From NCBI RefSeq assembly GCF_001570585.1, contig NZ_BBXF01000006.1:1-64000 (forward strand): a stretch of 64,000 nt of DNA. Direction: 5' to 3'. The notes under the pieces are model-generated. The model had not been told where the DNA came from, ran no database searches, and was given only the letters and a program-made list of their open reading frames with translations. The translations under genes were made by a program, and so were the position numbers. This DNA comes from Herbidospora daliensis. Lineage in GTDB: Bacteria; Actinomycetota; Actinomycetes; Streptosporangiales; Streptosporangiaceae. Position 1 is the first letter of the stretch, and every line of letters begins with the position of its first letter. Shown here in pieces: positions 7,813-16,544 of the stretch.

Positions 7813-9284
7813 GGCTTGCAGATGTTCTGCGTCGCCGTGCGGGCCGCCGGGGTCGGCGCCTTCGACGGGGTCGGCGCGGCCGTCGGCACGGTCACCTTCT
7901 CGACCTCGTTGTTCTCGGTGCCGATGATGACCTCGATGCCCTCGACGTCGACCTGGCGCATCTCCGCGCCGGGCAGCGCGGCGGCGACCGTGCGGGCGGA
8001 GTCTTCGCGCCCGGCGGCGTAGCGGATCACCGTGTTCTTGTAGTCGCGGCGGCCGGTGTCGCCCGCCTGCTCGGGCACCAGGAAACCCGCGCCGAGCAGG
8101 GCGTCGCGGGTGCGGCCGCCCAGGCCCGTGACGAGGGTGCCGTTGAGGACCGTCAACCGGATGCGGTTCGGCGGCACCGACAGCGGGGCCGACCGGCTCA
8201 GCTCCGGGGTCTTGGACGCCGTGGCCGACGGGGTCGCCGACGGCGACGGCTTGACCGGCTTGGCGAGGTCTTCGTCGTTGTCGATGCGGCGGAACATCTC
8301 GGCGGCGGCCGTCTTGTCCCACAACACCGCCGACTCGCCGGTCGGGGTCGTGTAGTTGACGTCGGCGATCGGCACGGTCGCGAACGACACGTCGTCGGTC
8401 GACACGTCTTTCAGCTGGGTGGCCAGGTCGAGCATGTTGCCCGACAACTCGTCGTCGACCGTGAGGGTGCGCAGCGTCGAGTTGACCAGGGCGCCCAGCT
8501 TGGCCGGGTTGGTGAGCGTGCCGCCGCTCAGCGCCTGCTGGAGCATCGCCGAGATGACCTGCTGCTGGCGGTCGATGCGGTCGAGGTCGGAGCGCGCGGT
8601 GGCCCGGGTGCGGGCGTAGGCGAGGGCGTTGACGCCGTCGAGGTTGTGGGTGCCGGCCGTCAGGACGAGCTTGGTCTTGTCGTCGTTGATCGGCACCGGC
8701 GTGCAGACCGTGATGCCGCCGAGCGAGTCGACCACGTCGATGAAGCCCATCACGTTGACCTCGACGTAGTGGTTGATGCGCATGCCGGTGGCCTGCTGCA
8801 CCGCCCGCACGGCGAGCTTGGCGCCGCCGAACTGGTAGGCACTGTTGATCTTGTGGCTGCCCTGGCCGGGGATCTCGGTCCACGTGTCACGCGGGAGCGA
8901 GACCACCGTCACCTTCTTGTGGTCCTCCGACACGTGCACGACCATCATCGTGTCGGTGCGCTGGCCGACCTCGCGGCCCAGGTGGAGCTGGTTCTGCTGG
9001 CGGCGCGACAGGTCGTCGCGCTTGTCGACGCCGACCAGGAGGATGTTCATCGCCCCCCGGGTGGCCGAACCGGCGGTGCCGGCGTCGACCGAGGTGATGC
9101 GGCCGGAGACGTAGGTGGGCAGCGCCCACGCGAAGCCCGAGCCGACGAGCACCAGGCTCGACAGGGTGCCGGTCACGACGATGGAGCGCATGCTCGCCCG
9201 GCGGTGCCGGCGGCCCTTGCGGGGAGCTGCTACCCGGACCCCTCCGTAGGCGTCGCCGCCCACGTGAACACCCGAGTCCTCCAC
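7803..9284 (-). CDS. LytR-CpsA-Psr (LCP) family ligase with LytR_C domain
   Basis: About 493 aa. A short basic cytoplasmic N-terminus (RKGRRHRRASMRS) is followed by one TM segment (residues about 31-53) and an extracytoplasmic LCP catalytic domain, with MNILLVGVDKR, RTDTMMVVHV, VVSLPRDTW, KINSAYQFGG and ALAYARTRA. A Ser/Pro/Thr linker leads to a C-terminal LytR_C domain (RIRLTVLNGT, GTENNEVEKV). LCP proteins move glycopolymers such as teichoic acid or arabinogalactan from lipid carriers to peptidoglycan. It lies beside glycosyltransferase and teichoic-acid-like genes. The GTG at 9284 follows GGGGGAG; the longer in-frame start would run into the divergent GT2 gene. Confidence 0.93.
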   Translation of the reverse strand: MEDSGVHVGGDAYGGVRVAAPRKGRRHRRASMRSIVVTGTLSSLVLVGSGFAWALPTYVSGRITSVDAGTAGSATRGAMNILLVGVDKRDDLSRRQQNQLHLGREVGQRTDTMMVVHVSEDHKKVTVVSLPRDTWTEIPGQGSHKINSAYQFGGAKLAVRAVQQATGMRINHYVEVNVMGFIDVVDSLGGITVCTPVPINDDKTKLVLTAGTHNLDGVNALAYARTRATARSDLDRIDRQQQVISAMLQQALSGGTLTNPAKLGALVNSTLRTLTVDDELSGNMLDLATQLKDVSTDDVSFATVPIADVNYTTPTGESAVLWDKTAAAEMFRRIDNDEDLAKPVKPSPSATPSATASKTPELSRSAPLSVPPNRIRLTVLNGTLVTGLGGRTRDALLGAGFLVPEQAGDTGRRDYKNTVIRYAAGREDSARTVAAALPGAEMRQVDVEGIEVIIGTENNEVEKVTVPTAAPTPSKAPTPAARTATQNICKPQP

Positions 9285-9342
9285 GCGCTCCCCCTTCGAG
9301 GTTGCCGTCCACGCCCCCTCGTACAGTAGCGTGAGCGCAGCC

Positions 9343-10359
9343 ATGAACCCCTTCCTCGACGCGCCCCCCGCGGTCTCCGTCATCATGCCGGTGCTCAACG
9401 AAGAGCGGCATCTACGCGAAGCGGTCCAGCAGGTCCTCGACCAGGACTATGCGGGCCCGATCGACGTCGTCCTGGCGGTCGGCCCCTCCCGCGACCGCAC
9501 GCAGGAGGTCGCCGACTCGATCGCCGCGGCCGACTCCCGGGTGACCCTGGTGCCCAATCCCACGGGCCGCACCCCCAACGCGCTCAACGCCGCGATCAAC
9601 GCCTCCAAGGGCGAGGTGGTGGCCCGGGTCGACGGCCACGCCATGCTGCCGCGCGACTACGTGCGCACCGCCGTGGAAACCCTTCAGGCCACCGGCGCCG
9701 ACAACGTCGGCGGCATCATGGCCGCCGAGGGCGTCAGCCCGTTCGAGAAGGCGGTCGCGCGGGCGATGACGTCCAAGATCGGGGTCGGCAACGCCGCCTT
9801 CCACGTCGGCGGCGAGGGCGGCCCGGCCGACACCGTCTATCTGGGCGTGTTCCGGCGCACCGCGCTGGAGCGGGTCGGCGGCTACGACGAGCACTTCCAG
9901 CGCGCCCAAGACTGGGAGATGAACCACCGCATCCGCGCGACCGGCGGCCTGGTGTGGTTCCAGCCGAAGATGCGGGTCTCCTACCGGCCGCGCGCCACCG
10001 TCGGAGCCCTGGCCAGCCAGTACTTCCACTACGGCCGCTGGCGGCGGGTGGTGGCCCGCACCCACCAGGGCACCATCAACCTCCGCTACCTGGCCCCGCC
10101 GATCGCGGTCTCGCTGATCGTGCTGGGCCTGGTCGCCGGGTTCTTCTGGCCGCCGGCGTTCGTCGTGCCCGTCGGCTACCTGCTGGCCATCGTCGCCGGT
10201 TCGGTGCTGACCGGCCGCGACCTCGAACCGGCCGCCCTGCTGCGCCTCCCGGTCGTCTACGCCGCCATGCACCTGTCATGGGGGACCGGCTTCATCACCA
10301 GCCCGAAGCGGCTGCGCAAGAAGCAGGAGACGGTCGGGCTACAGGACCTGTTTCATTAG
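9343..10359 (+). CDS. family 2 glycosyltransferase (ExoA-like), membrane-anchored
   Basis: About 338 aa. The GT-A domain begins with AVSVIMPVLNEERHLREAV. Conserved elements include PNALNAAI, VVARVDGHAML (the metal- and nucleotide-binding Asp region), YLGVFRRTALERVGGYDE and the acceptor-side QDWEMNHRIRATGG. Two or three hydrophobic segments near residues 245-320 should tether it to the membrane. The pattern resembles ExoA-type enzymes adding sugars to a lipid-linked oligosaccharide. It diverges from the LCP gene with under 60 bp between starts. A TACAGT hexamer at 9322-9327 could be a -10 box. GTG 9331 is an alternative start. Its 3' end overlaps the convergent glycerophosphotransferase gene by 21 bp. 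Confidence 0.9.
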   Translation: MNPFLDAPPAVSVIMPVLNEERHLREAVQQVLDQDYAGPIDVVLAVGPSRDRTQEVADSIAAADSRVTLVPNPTGRTPNALNAAINASKGEVVARVDGHAMLPRDYVRTAVETLQATGADNVGGIMAAEGVSPFEKAVARAMTSKIGVGNAAFHVGGEGGPADTVYLGVFRRTALERVGGYDEHFQRAQDWEMNHRIRATGGLVWFQPKMRVSYRPRATVGALASQYFHYGRWRRVVARTHQGTINLRYLAPPIAVSLIVLGLVAGFFWPPAFVVPVGYLLAIVAGSVLTGRDLEPAALLRLPVVYAAMHLSWGTGFITSPKRLRKKQETVGLQDLFH

Positions 10360-12090
10360 CCCCTGCCGGTAGGCCTCCTCGACGGCGTCGGCGAACCGGG
10401 CCATCGGCTCGCCGTCGCCGAGCAGATACCCGCGCAGGGCGCGGCGGGCGTCGGCGAGTTCGTCCTCGCCCGGGTCCTTCGACAGCTGGGCCAGGATCTC
10501 GGGCAGCTCCCGCAGGTCCTCCGACAGCAGGTAGGCCGCCTGGGCCGACGGATAGCGGGTGACGAACTCGGCCCGTTCCTTGTCGGCCACGTTGGTGACG
10601 ACGTAGGGCTTGCCCGAGGCCATGAAGTCGGCGACCACACTCGAGATGTCGCTGATCAGCAGGTCGGCGTCGTTGAAGCAGTCGTACAGGCTCGGCTTGG
10701 GGCCCAGCACCACCGTGCCGGCGTCGGGGTGTTCGCGGCGCAGCCGGGCCATGATCGCGCCGTGGGCGCGGCGGACCGTCATCGACCGGTGGCCGGTCAG
10801 CGGGTGGGGCTTGTAGACGACCCTGACCCCTTCGGCCAGCAGCGCGTCGACCAGGTGCGGGCCCATCGCCGCCACCGAACTGTGGAACAGGTCGTCGGTC
10901 CAGCCCTCCCAGGTGGGCGCGTAGAGCACCGACCGCGTCTGCGGACCTTTCTCCTGCATATGAGGCAGATTCCCGGCGCGAGCCACGGCCGGTCTTCGAC
11001 CGTCCGCGACTCGCTTGATTCCGGCCAACTGTGGCCGGCCCACCTCGACGATCGCCTCGTCGCGCACCCCGACCCCGGCCCGCCGGTAGCGGTCGCGACC
11101 GGCCGGCCCGGCCACCCACACCTGGTCGTAGACCTTCGTGTACGGGTTGAACGACGCCTCCTTGTCGCTGTCGCCGTGGCCGACGAACACGCTCACCACG
11201 CCCGGCACCCGCAACATGTGGATGTTGTTGCCGACGTTGGCGGCGAACAGCGCCACCCGGGCGCTGTCGAGCCCGCGGAAGTTCATCATGTCGACCGCCG
11301 AGGGGATGCACAGCACCGGCAGCGACGTCGGGGCCAGCGCGGTGAACAGCGGCCGTTCGCGCAGCACCACGATGGCCCGCCGGGGCAGCGCCTCCAGCAC
11401 GGGCAACCACATCGACGCCTGGTAGACCGCGTTGGCCGCGCCGGAGAAGTAGAGGATGACCTCGGGATCGTAGGCCCTGACCTGGTCGTCGACCAGCTGC
11501 ACGACCCGCCGCCGGTCGGCCACCGGCGCGGCGCGGCGCAGTTCCAGCCCGAGCACCGCCGTCACCACGGCCATGGCGGCCAGCGTCGCCGTCACCCCGG
11601 CCCCGGCGAGCCAGGTGTCGCCCGAGAGACCGGCCACCGCCGCGAGCACGACGGGCGGCACGTCGAAGTAGAGCAGCCGGGTCCCGCGCTGGCCGAGCAG
11701 CCGGCCGGGCGGCGCCTTCGGCAGCGTGACCTGGAGGTTGCGCGACTCGACCGGCCGCAGGTGGTGCCACCGGTGCAGGAACAGCGCCAGCCCGGTCTGG
11801 GTGGCCCGCATCGCGTGGAAGATGAACAGCCCGCCCGCCACCAGCTCGAACGGCAGGCCCAGCCGGGCCAGCAGCAGCACCGCCGCCATCTCGCGGGCCA
11901 GGAACCGGACCGTCACCCCCAGGTGGACCCGGCTCAGCTGGTCGGCCGCCGCCTTCGGCAGCACGAGCTCGGCGGCGTAGGACACGAGCACGGCGGCGGC
12001 GAACACCCACGGCGACGGCGCCAGCGCCGCCGCCACCAGCACCGGGTAGGAACCCAGCACTACGCCCGTGACCAGGACTTTCTTCCCCAT
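10339..12090 (-). CDS. CDP-glycerol:poly(glycerophosphate) glycerophosphotransferase family (TagB/TagF-like)
   Basis: 583 aa. The N-terminal third is membrane-associated, with several hydrophobic helices (VLVTGVVLGSYPVLVAAAL, LVAGGLFIFHAM, VTATLAAMAVVTAVLGLEL). The C-terminal part matches Glyphos_transf: FVGHGDSDKEASFNPY, SVLYAPTWEGW, VYKPHPLTGHRS and LLISDISSVVADFMASGKPYV. Such enzymes use CDP-glycerol or CDP-ribitol to add polyol-phosphate units to wall polymers at the inner membrane face. It starts 9 bp after the stop of the CDP-ribitol-type synthase gene, so the pair forms one operon and the donor is probably CDP-ribitol (inference). A 51-bp palindromic repeat copy lies in frame within the linker before SVLYAPTWEGW. 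Confidence 0.9.
   Translation of the reverse strand: MGKKVLVTGVVLGSYPVLVAAALAPSPWVFAAAVLVSYAAELVLPKAAADQLSRVHLGVTVRFLAREMAAVLLLARLGLPFELVAGGLFIFHAMRATQTGLALFLHRWHHLRPVESRNLQVTLPKAPPGRLLGQRGTRLLYFDVPPVVLAAVAGLSGDTWLAGAGVTATLAAMAVVTAVLGLELRRAAPVADRRRVVQLVDDQVRAYDPEVILYFSGAANAVYQASMWLPVLEALPRRAIVVLRERPLFTALAPTSLPVLCIPSAVDMMNFRGLDSARVALFAANVGNNIHMLRVPGVVSVFVGHGDSDKEASFNPYTKVYDQVWVAGPAGRDRYRRAGVGVRDEAIVEVGRPQLAGIKRVADGRRPAVARAGNLPHMQEKGPQTRSVLYAPTWEGWTDDLFHSSVAAMGPHLVDALLAEGVRVVYKPHPLTGHRSMTVRRAHGAIMARLRREHPDAGTVVLGPKPSLYDCFNDADLLISDISSVVADFMASGKPYVVTNVADKERAEFVTRYPSAQAAYLLSEDLRELPEILAQLSKDPGEDELADARRALRGYLLGDGEPMARFADAVEEAYRQGLMKQVL
10964..11014 (+). repeat. 51-bp palindromic dispersed repeat, copy 1 (intragenic)
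   Basis: Starts GGCAGATTC, then four variable bases, CGCGAGCCA, a variable palindromic centre, CCGTCC, and ends CTCGC. It is 41/51 identical by eye to copy 2. It lies within the glycerophosphotransferase gene in the antisense direction and adds 17 in-frame codons. Confidence 0.85.
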
Positions 12091-12099
12091 AGTGGGGGG

Positions 12100-13494
12100 T
12101 TACCCAGTCAGCCGCACATCGATCACCTGTCCGGTCAAAGGGGACACCAGCACATCGATGCTGGTCTCGGCCACCGCGTAGGGGGACAACAGGGAGGTCG
12201 GCGGCTCGTCGCCGAACGCGCGCTGCCGCATCGGAGTCGCGGTGCGTTCGGGGTTGACGCAGTTGACCCTGATCCCGTGGGGCGCCCACTCGTCGGCGAG
12301 CGCCTGGGTGAGGTTGACGACGGCGGCCTTGGCCGAGGAGTAGAGGCTGTAGTCGGCCCGGCCGCGCGTATAGGAAGAGGAGGTGTAGAGCAGCAGGTGG
12401 CCGCGTGTCTCGGCGAGGTGGCGGAACGCCGCCCTGGCCACGTTGACCGGGCCCAGGTAGTTGACGCCCACCGTCTCCTCGACGGTCGCCGGGTCGGTGT
12501 CGGCCAGCTTGCCCATGTGGAGCACGGCCGCGGTGTTGACCACGAAGTCGATGCGCCCGGCGGCGGCCCGCACGCCTCGCAGGGCCTCCTCGACCGCGGC
12601 CGGGTCTTGCACCGCGACCCCGCCGGCGCTGCGGGAGAAGACGTGGACGTCGGCCCCGTGCTTGCGGGCCAGGTCGACGACGTCGGCGCCGATGCCGTAG
12701 GAGCCGCCGAAGACGACCATCACCTTCCCGGTGAGGTCGAGGCCGGGCTGCGGGTCGGGCGGGGTGGCGGCGGCGAGCTGGAACAGCTTGTCGGCGATGT
12801 AGACGTCGACCGGGTGGGTCACCTTCATGTTGTGCTCGCTGCCGGGCACGATCGCGATCGGCACGTCGGGGCGGTAGCGCAGCATGACGCCGCAGTCGTC
12901 GGTGGCCGGCCGCTTGTCGAAGTCGGGGTCGGCCAGGGCGCGCCTATAGGCGTCGCGGATCACCGACAGCCGGAAACACTGCGGGGTCTGCCCCCGCCGC
13001 AGCCCCGACCGGTCGGGAATGTCGCGGATGATCTCACCCGACGGCCCCGGGACCGCCACCACCACGGTGTCGCTCGACGGGATCGCGACGTCGACCGCCT
13101 GGAACTCCTGCAACTTCTCGACGCACTCGGCGATGATGCGGGGCTCGATCAGCGGCCGCACGGCGTCGTGCAGCAGGACGTCACATTCCTCGTCTCCCAG
13201 GGCGGATAGGGCCAGCCAGGTCGACTCGGTCCGGCTCGTTCCGCCGTCGATCACCTTGCTGACCTTCGTGAAACCGTTACGCTCCACGAGCGCCCGCACC
13301 TCGTCGCCGAACCCCGGGGTCATCAGCACGACGACCTCGTCGACGTCGGGGTGGCCGTCGAAGACGGCGAGGGTGTGCTCCAGGATGGTCCGGCCCGCGA
13401 TCTTGAGGAGCTGCTTCGGCGTGCCCAGCCCGACCCGCTGCCCGACGCCTCCGGCCAGCACGACGCCGACCGTGCGCAACCGTGATTCGATCAT
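12100..13494 (-). CDS. bifunctional cytidylyltransferase / SDR oxidoreductase (CDP-ribitol synthase type, Bcs1/TarIJ-like)
   Basis: 464 aa. Residues about 8-230 are an IspD/TarI-like cytidylyltransferase: VGVVLAGGVGQRVGLGTPKQ, LLHDAVRPLI and DDCGVMLRY. From about residue 245 there is a short-chain dehydrogenase, with GKVMVVFGGSYGIG at the NAD(P) site and the active-site Ser/Tyr/Lys set in YTSSSYTRGRADYSLYSSAKAA split over two strands. Established: in Haemophilus Bcs1 the same fusion reduces ribulose 5-phosphate and activates ribitol 5-phosphate to CDP-ribitol. Inference: this enzyme supplies the TagF-like gene immediately downstream. ATG 13494 has GGGAGG six bases upstream, so the GTG at 13515 is not preferred. 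Confidence 0.9.
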   Translation of the reverse strand: MIESRLRTVGVVLAGGVGQRVGLGTPKQLLKIAGRTILEHTLAVFDGHPDVDEVVVLMTPGFGDEVRALVERNGFTKVSKVIDGGTSRTESTWLALSALGDEECDVLLHDAVRPLIEPRIIAECVEKLQEFQAVDVAIPSSDTVVVAVPGPSGEIIRDIPDRSGLRRGQTPQCFRLSVIRDAYRRALADPDFDKRPATDDCGVMLRYRPDVPIAIVPGSEHNMKVTHPVDVYIADKLFQLAAATPPDPQPGLDLTGKVMVVFGGSYGIGADVVDLARKHGADVHVFSRSAGGVAVQDPAAVEEALRGVRAAAGRIDFVVNTAAVLHMGKLADTDPATVEETVGVNYLGPVNVARAAFRHLAETRGHLLLYTSSSYTRGRADYSLYSSAKAAVVNLTQALADEWAPHGIRVNCVNPERTATPMRQRAFGDEPPTSLLSPYAVAETSIDVLVSPLTGQVIDVRLTG

Positions 13495-13527
13495 CTTGAT
13501 CCTCCCCGCCCGCACGATACTTCTTGG

Positions 13528-13578
13528 GGCAGATTCAGAACGCGAGCCACGACCGGCCGCCGGCCGTCCGCGGCTCGC
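13528..13578 (+). repeat. 51-bp palindromic dispersed repeat, copy 2 (intergenic)
   Basis: Same element as at 10964 and 52070, here between the divergent cytidylyltransferase-SDR and CDP-alcohol phosphotransferase genes. Outer arms GCGAGCC and GGCTCGC pair perfectly; inner ACGACCGG and CCGGCCGT pair at 7 of 8 positions, giving a strong hairpin with a CCGC bulge. Confidence 0.85.
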
Positions 13579-13659
13579 TTCCGTGACGGTGATTGCCCAT
13601 TAGTGATCACTCGGTTACTTTTCGGGTTACGGCGGGCGTCGAGTGAAGTGGGGTCTGAC

Positions 13660-15084
13660 ATGCAGGTTCAGCCCGACACGGTCACGCAGACCGTGGCGGT
13701 CGTGCTCGCCAACACCCCTGCGGCCCGGCTGGCCTGCGACGGGGGCACCGTGCTCGGACGGCTCACCGAACAGCTCACCTCGATCCCGGTCGCGGTCAGA
13801 GTGGTCGGCCGCGCGGGCGGCGACCTCGCCGACGACCTCAGGGAGATCGCCGTCGTGGCCCGGTCAGGCTCCGCGCCGCTGGCCATCATCTCAGGTGACG
13901 TGGTCGCCCACACCGAGGCCATCGCCAACCTCCTGGAGCACCCGGCCCGGAGCACCGGCGCGCTGGTCGCCGAGGGCGAGCCCGGCCCCGGCGCGAGCCC
14001 GGTCAGGGTCGAGCACGACCGCGTCGCGGCGGCCGGCAACTCCTTCCACCAGCTCGTCGGCCCCAACGCCACCTTCCGCGGCGTGCTCCAGGTGGGCGCG
14101 GCCGACCTGCCGCGGCTGGCCGCCGTCGCGGCCGAGCTGAGCGACCTGGCCAAGGAGGACCTGCTCGGCGAGGCCCGCGACGACGAGGCCGCCGACCTGC
14201 TGCTGGCCGGGCTGGTGCGCTCCGGCGTGCCGGTCGCGGCGGTCCCGCTCGGGGTGCTGCACGCCGAACGGGTGACCGGGCAGGAGGCCGCCGACGCGGC
14301 GTTCGGCCGCCTCGGCGCGGTCGACGAGGAACGCGCCCGGCTCGACGCCGCGGTCAAACAGGACGACGGCTTCTTCGCCACCTACGCCGTCAGCACCTGG
14401 TCGCGCCACCTGGTGAAGGCGGCGGCCTGGTTGCGGCTGACGCCCAACGGGGTGACCGGCATCTCCGTCGGCCTGGCGGCGATGGCGGCGATCTGGTTCT
14501 CCACCGGCACCCGGCCCGCCCAGCTCGCCGGGGCGGTCGCGCTCTACCTGTCGTTCGTGCTCGACTGCGTCGACGGGCAGCTGGCCCGCTACACGCGCCG
14601 GTTCAGCCCGATCGGGGCGTGGCTCGACGCGACGTTCGACCGGGTCAAGGAGTACGTCGTCTACGTCGGCCTGGCCATCGGCTACGCCGGCGGGATGGTC
14701 GGCGGCAACACCGGGCCCGGGAACATCTGGGCGCTGGCGGTCGCCGCGATGGTGCTCCAGGCGATCCGGCACATGATCGACTTCTCGTACGCCGGAGCCG
14801 TCGCCGACGCCGCGAAGGTCGGCTCGGCGTGGGGGAACGCGCGCCGGTCGCTGGCCGTGGCGGCCGACGGGGCCCGGCTGGTGCAGCTGGCCGGAAGGCT
14901 GGAGAAGGGCACCGCGACCCGCTGGGCCAAGAAGATCATCGTGCTGCCGATCGGCGAGCGCATGGCGCTCATCGCCGTCACGGCGGCGTTCTTCAACGCC
15001 CGCGTCACCTTCCTCGCCCTGCTGCTCTGGGGCGGCGTCGCCACCCTCTACACGCTCACCGGACGGATCGCGAGGTCGCTCTGA
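13660..15084 (+). CDS. CDP-alcohol phosphotransferase with degenerate nucleotidyltransferase-like N-domain
   Basis: 474 aa. The C-terminal half is a polytopic CDP-alcohol phosphatidyltransferase with the complete motif D302-x2-DG-x2-AR-x8-G-x3-D323-x3-D327. It would move a phospho-alcohol from a CDP-alcohol onto an acceptor in the membrane. Residues 1-230 resemble a nucleotidyltransferase fold (TVAVVLANTP, LAIISGDVVAHTEAI), but the usual GxGxR signature is missing, so that part is probably structural or regulatory. It overlaps the next gene by one base (TGATG). ATG 13660 is preferred over GTG 13603, because it follows a GTGGGG stretch and matches the domain boundary. The substrate is unknown. 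Confidence 0.85.
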   Translation: MQVQPDTVTQTVAVVLANTPAARLACDGGTVLGRLTEQLTSIPVAVRVVGRAGGDLADDLREIAVVARSGSAPLAIISGDVVAHTEAIANLLEHPARSTGALVAEGEPGPGASPVRVEHDRVAAAGNSFHQLVGPNATFRGVLQVGAADLPRLAAVAAELSDLAKEDLLGEARDDEAADLLLAGLVRSGVPVAAVPLGVLHAERVTGQEAADAAFGRLGAVDEERARLDAAVKQDDGFFATYAVSTWSRHLVKAAAWLRLTPNGVTGISVGLAAMAAIWFSTGTRPAQLAGAVALYLSFVLDCVDGQLARYTRRFSPIGAWLDATFDRVKEYVVYVGLAIGYAGGMVGGNTGPGNIWALAVAAMVLQAIRHMIDFSYAGAVADAAKVGSAWGNARRSLAVAADGARLVQLAGRLEKGTATRWAKKIIVLPIGERMALIAVTAAFFNARVTFLALLLWGGVATLYTLTGRIARSL

Positions 15085-15707
15085 TGACGACGACTCACCT
15101 GTCTCCGGTGCCCGCCGGCCACGTGGTCGCCTACCGCGACGACGGCCCGCTGTCGGGCGCGATGGGCACCATGGTCTCCGGCCAGATCCCGCCGCTGCCG
15201 CCGGCCCTGGCGGGCCTGTTCGTGACCGGGGTGCTGCTGACGCTCGGGGTGGCCGGCGCCGACGGCCTGGCCGTGTTCGCACCGGCGGTCGCGCTGCTGC
15301 TGGCCGGGCCGGGCTCCTCCCACCGCCACGACGGCCGGCTCGACTGGCTGGTGCCGCCGATCCTGCGCATCACCGAATACGGCTTCGTGGCCTCGGTCGG
15401 GTTCGCCCACGGGGTACCCCCGGTGATCATCTTCCTGCTGCTCGGCGCTATCCTCTTCCACCATTACGACCTCGTCTACCGGGTCCGCCAGCACGTCTAC
15501 CCGCCCGCCTGGCTCGCGGCGGCGGGGTTCGGCTGGGAGGGCCGGATGCTCGTGGTCGCCGCGGGCGCCTGGTTCGACGGGGTGACGGCGGTGTTCCTGC
15601 TCCTGGCCGTCTACCTGTGGGGCATGTTCGGCTGGGAGAGCGTGACGTGCTGGCTCGCGGCTCCGCGATCCGGTACGGAGGCCGCCAATCTCGGCATCAA
15701 TGATTAA
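15084..15707 (+). CDS. integral membrane protein, DUF5941-like
   Basis: 207 aa with four or five hydrophobic helices (ALAGLFVTGVLLTLGVAG, VFAPAVALLLAGP, VIIFLLLGAILFHHYD, VTAVFLLLAVYLWGMFGW). The segment GPLSGAMGTMVSGQIPPLP resembles DUF5941, which in other actinobacteria can be fused to the C-terminus of the CDP-alcohol phosphotransferase encoded just upstream. Here it is a separate gene whose ATG overlaps the upstream TGA, consistent with one functional unit. Family recall is moderately certain; function is unknown, and a role as a membrane subunit of the phosphotransferase is inference. Confidence 0.75.
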   Translation: MTTTHLSPVPAGHVVAYRDDGPLSGAMGTMVSGQIPPLPPALAGLFVTGVLLTLGVAGADGLAVFAPAVALLLAGPGSSHRHDGRLDWLVPPILRITEYGFVASVGFAHGVPPVIIFLLLGAILFHHYDLVYRVRQHVYPPAWLAAAGFGWEGRMLVVAAGAWFDGVTAVFLLLAVYLWGMFGWESVTCWLAAPRSGTEAANLGIND

Positions 15708-15800
15708 TCTGAACAACAGCCCTCAATCGGATTACACGATCAGGTCCGGTTGGCAACTAACCTGTGGGGTTACACGCAGATCGACCCCAAGGAGCGCACG

Positions 15801-16532
15801 TTGCTGGGAATGGTGCTGGCCGCCGGAGCCGGCCGCCGTCTAAGGCCCTACACCGACACACTGCCCAAGGCGCTGGTGCCGGTCGACGGGGAGACGACGA
15901 TCCTGGACATCGCCCTGGGCAACCTCGCCGCGGTGGACCTCCGCGAGGTCGTGGTGATCGTGGGATATCAGGCACAGGCCGTCGTCGACCGCAAGGCGGC
16001 GCTCGAAGACCGCCACGGCGTCAACCTGACGCTGGTCTTCAACGACAAGGCCGAGGAGTGGAACAACGCCTACTCCCTCTGGTGCGCCCGCGACTACTTC
16101 TCCCACGGCGTGCTGCTGGTCAACGGCGACACCGTCCACCCCGTCTCGGTCGAGCACACCCTGCTGAACGCTCCCGAGACCAGCGACGTGCTGCTCGCGG
16201 TCGACGACGTGAAGACGCTCGGCGACGAGGAGATGAAGGTCACCCTCGGCGGTGAGCAGCTCAAGCGCATCACCAAGCTGATGGAGCCCTCCGAGGCCTA
16301 CGGCGAGTACATCGGCGCCACCCTCATCCGGCCGGGCGCGGCCGAGCGGCTGGCCGACGCGCTGCGCACCACCTTCGAGCGCGACCCGCAGCTCTACTAC
16401 GAAGACGGCTACCAGGAGATGGTCGAGCGCGGGGAGTCCATCCACGTCGCCCCGATCGGAGACGTGCGGTGGGTGGAGGTCGACAACCACGACGACCTCG
16501 CCAAGGCCCGCGTCATCGCCGCGACCTACTGA
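15801..16532 (+). CDS. sugar/alcohol-phosphate nucleotidyltransferase (phosphocholine cytidylyltransferase-like)
   Basis: About 243 aa with a Rossmann-like NTP-transferase fold. The signature LGMVLAAGAGRRLRPYTDTL is followed by PKALVPVDG, NNAYSLWCARDY, LLVNGDTVHP, AVDDVKTLGDEEMKV and WVEVDNHDDLAKAR. It probably activates a phosphorylated alcohol with CTP. With the glycerol-1-phosphate dehydrogenase-like gene 12 bp downstream and the CDP-alcohol phosphotransferases on both sides, the likely product is a CDP-polyol used by them (inference). I chose TTG 15801, because AAGGAG lies six bases upstream; a longer start at 15750 has no comparable site. Confidence 0.85.
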   Translation: MLGMVLAAGAGRRLRPYTDTLPKALVPVDGETTILDIALGNLAAVDLREVVVIVGYQAQAVVDRKAALEDRHGVNLTLVFNDKAEEWNNAYSLWCARDYFSHGVLLVNGDTVHPVSVEHTLLNAPETSDVLLAVDDVKTLGDEEMKVTLGGEQLKRITKLMEPSEAYGEYIGATLIRPGAAERLADALRTTFERDPQLYYEDGYQEMVERGESIHVAPIGDVRWVEVDNHDDLAKARVIAATY

Positions 16533-16544
16533 GAGGGCGGGCAC

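Noticed and set aside
10339-10359. 21-bp overlap of convergent GT2 and glycerophosphotransferase genes as a sign of mis-called ends
   Set aside because: Both reading frames have plausible C-termini; short tail-to-tail overlaps recur in this window (7803, 19367, 47317, 51834).
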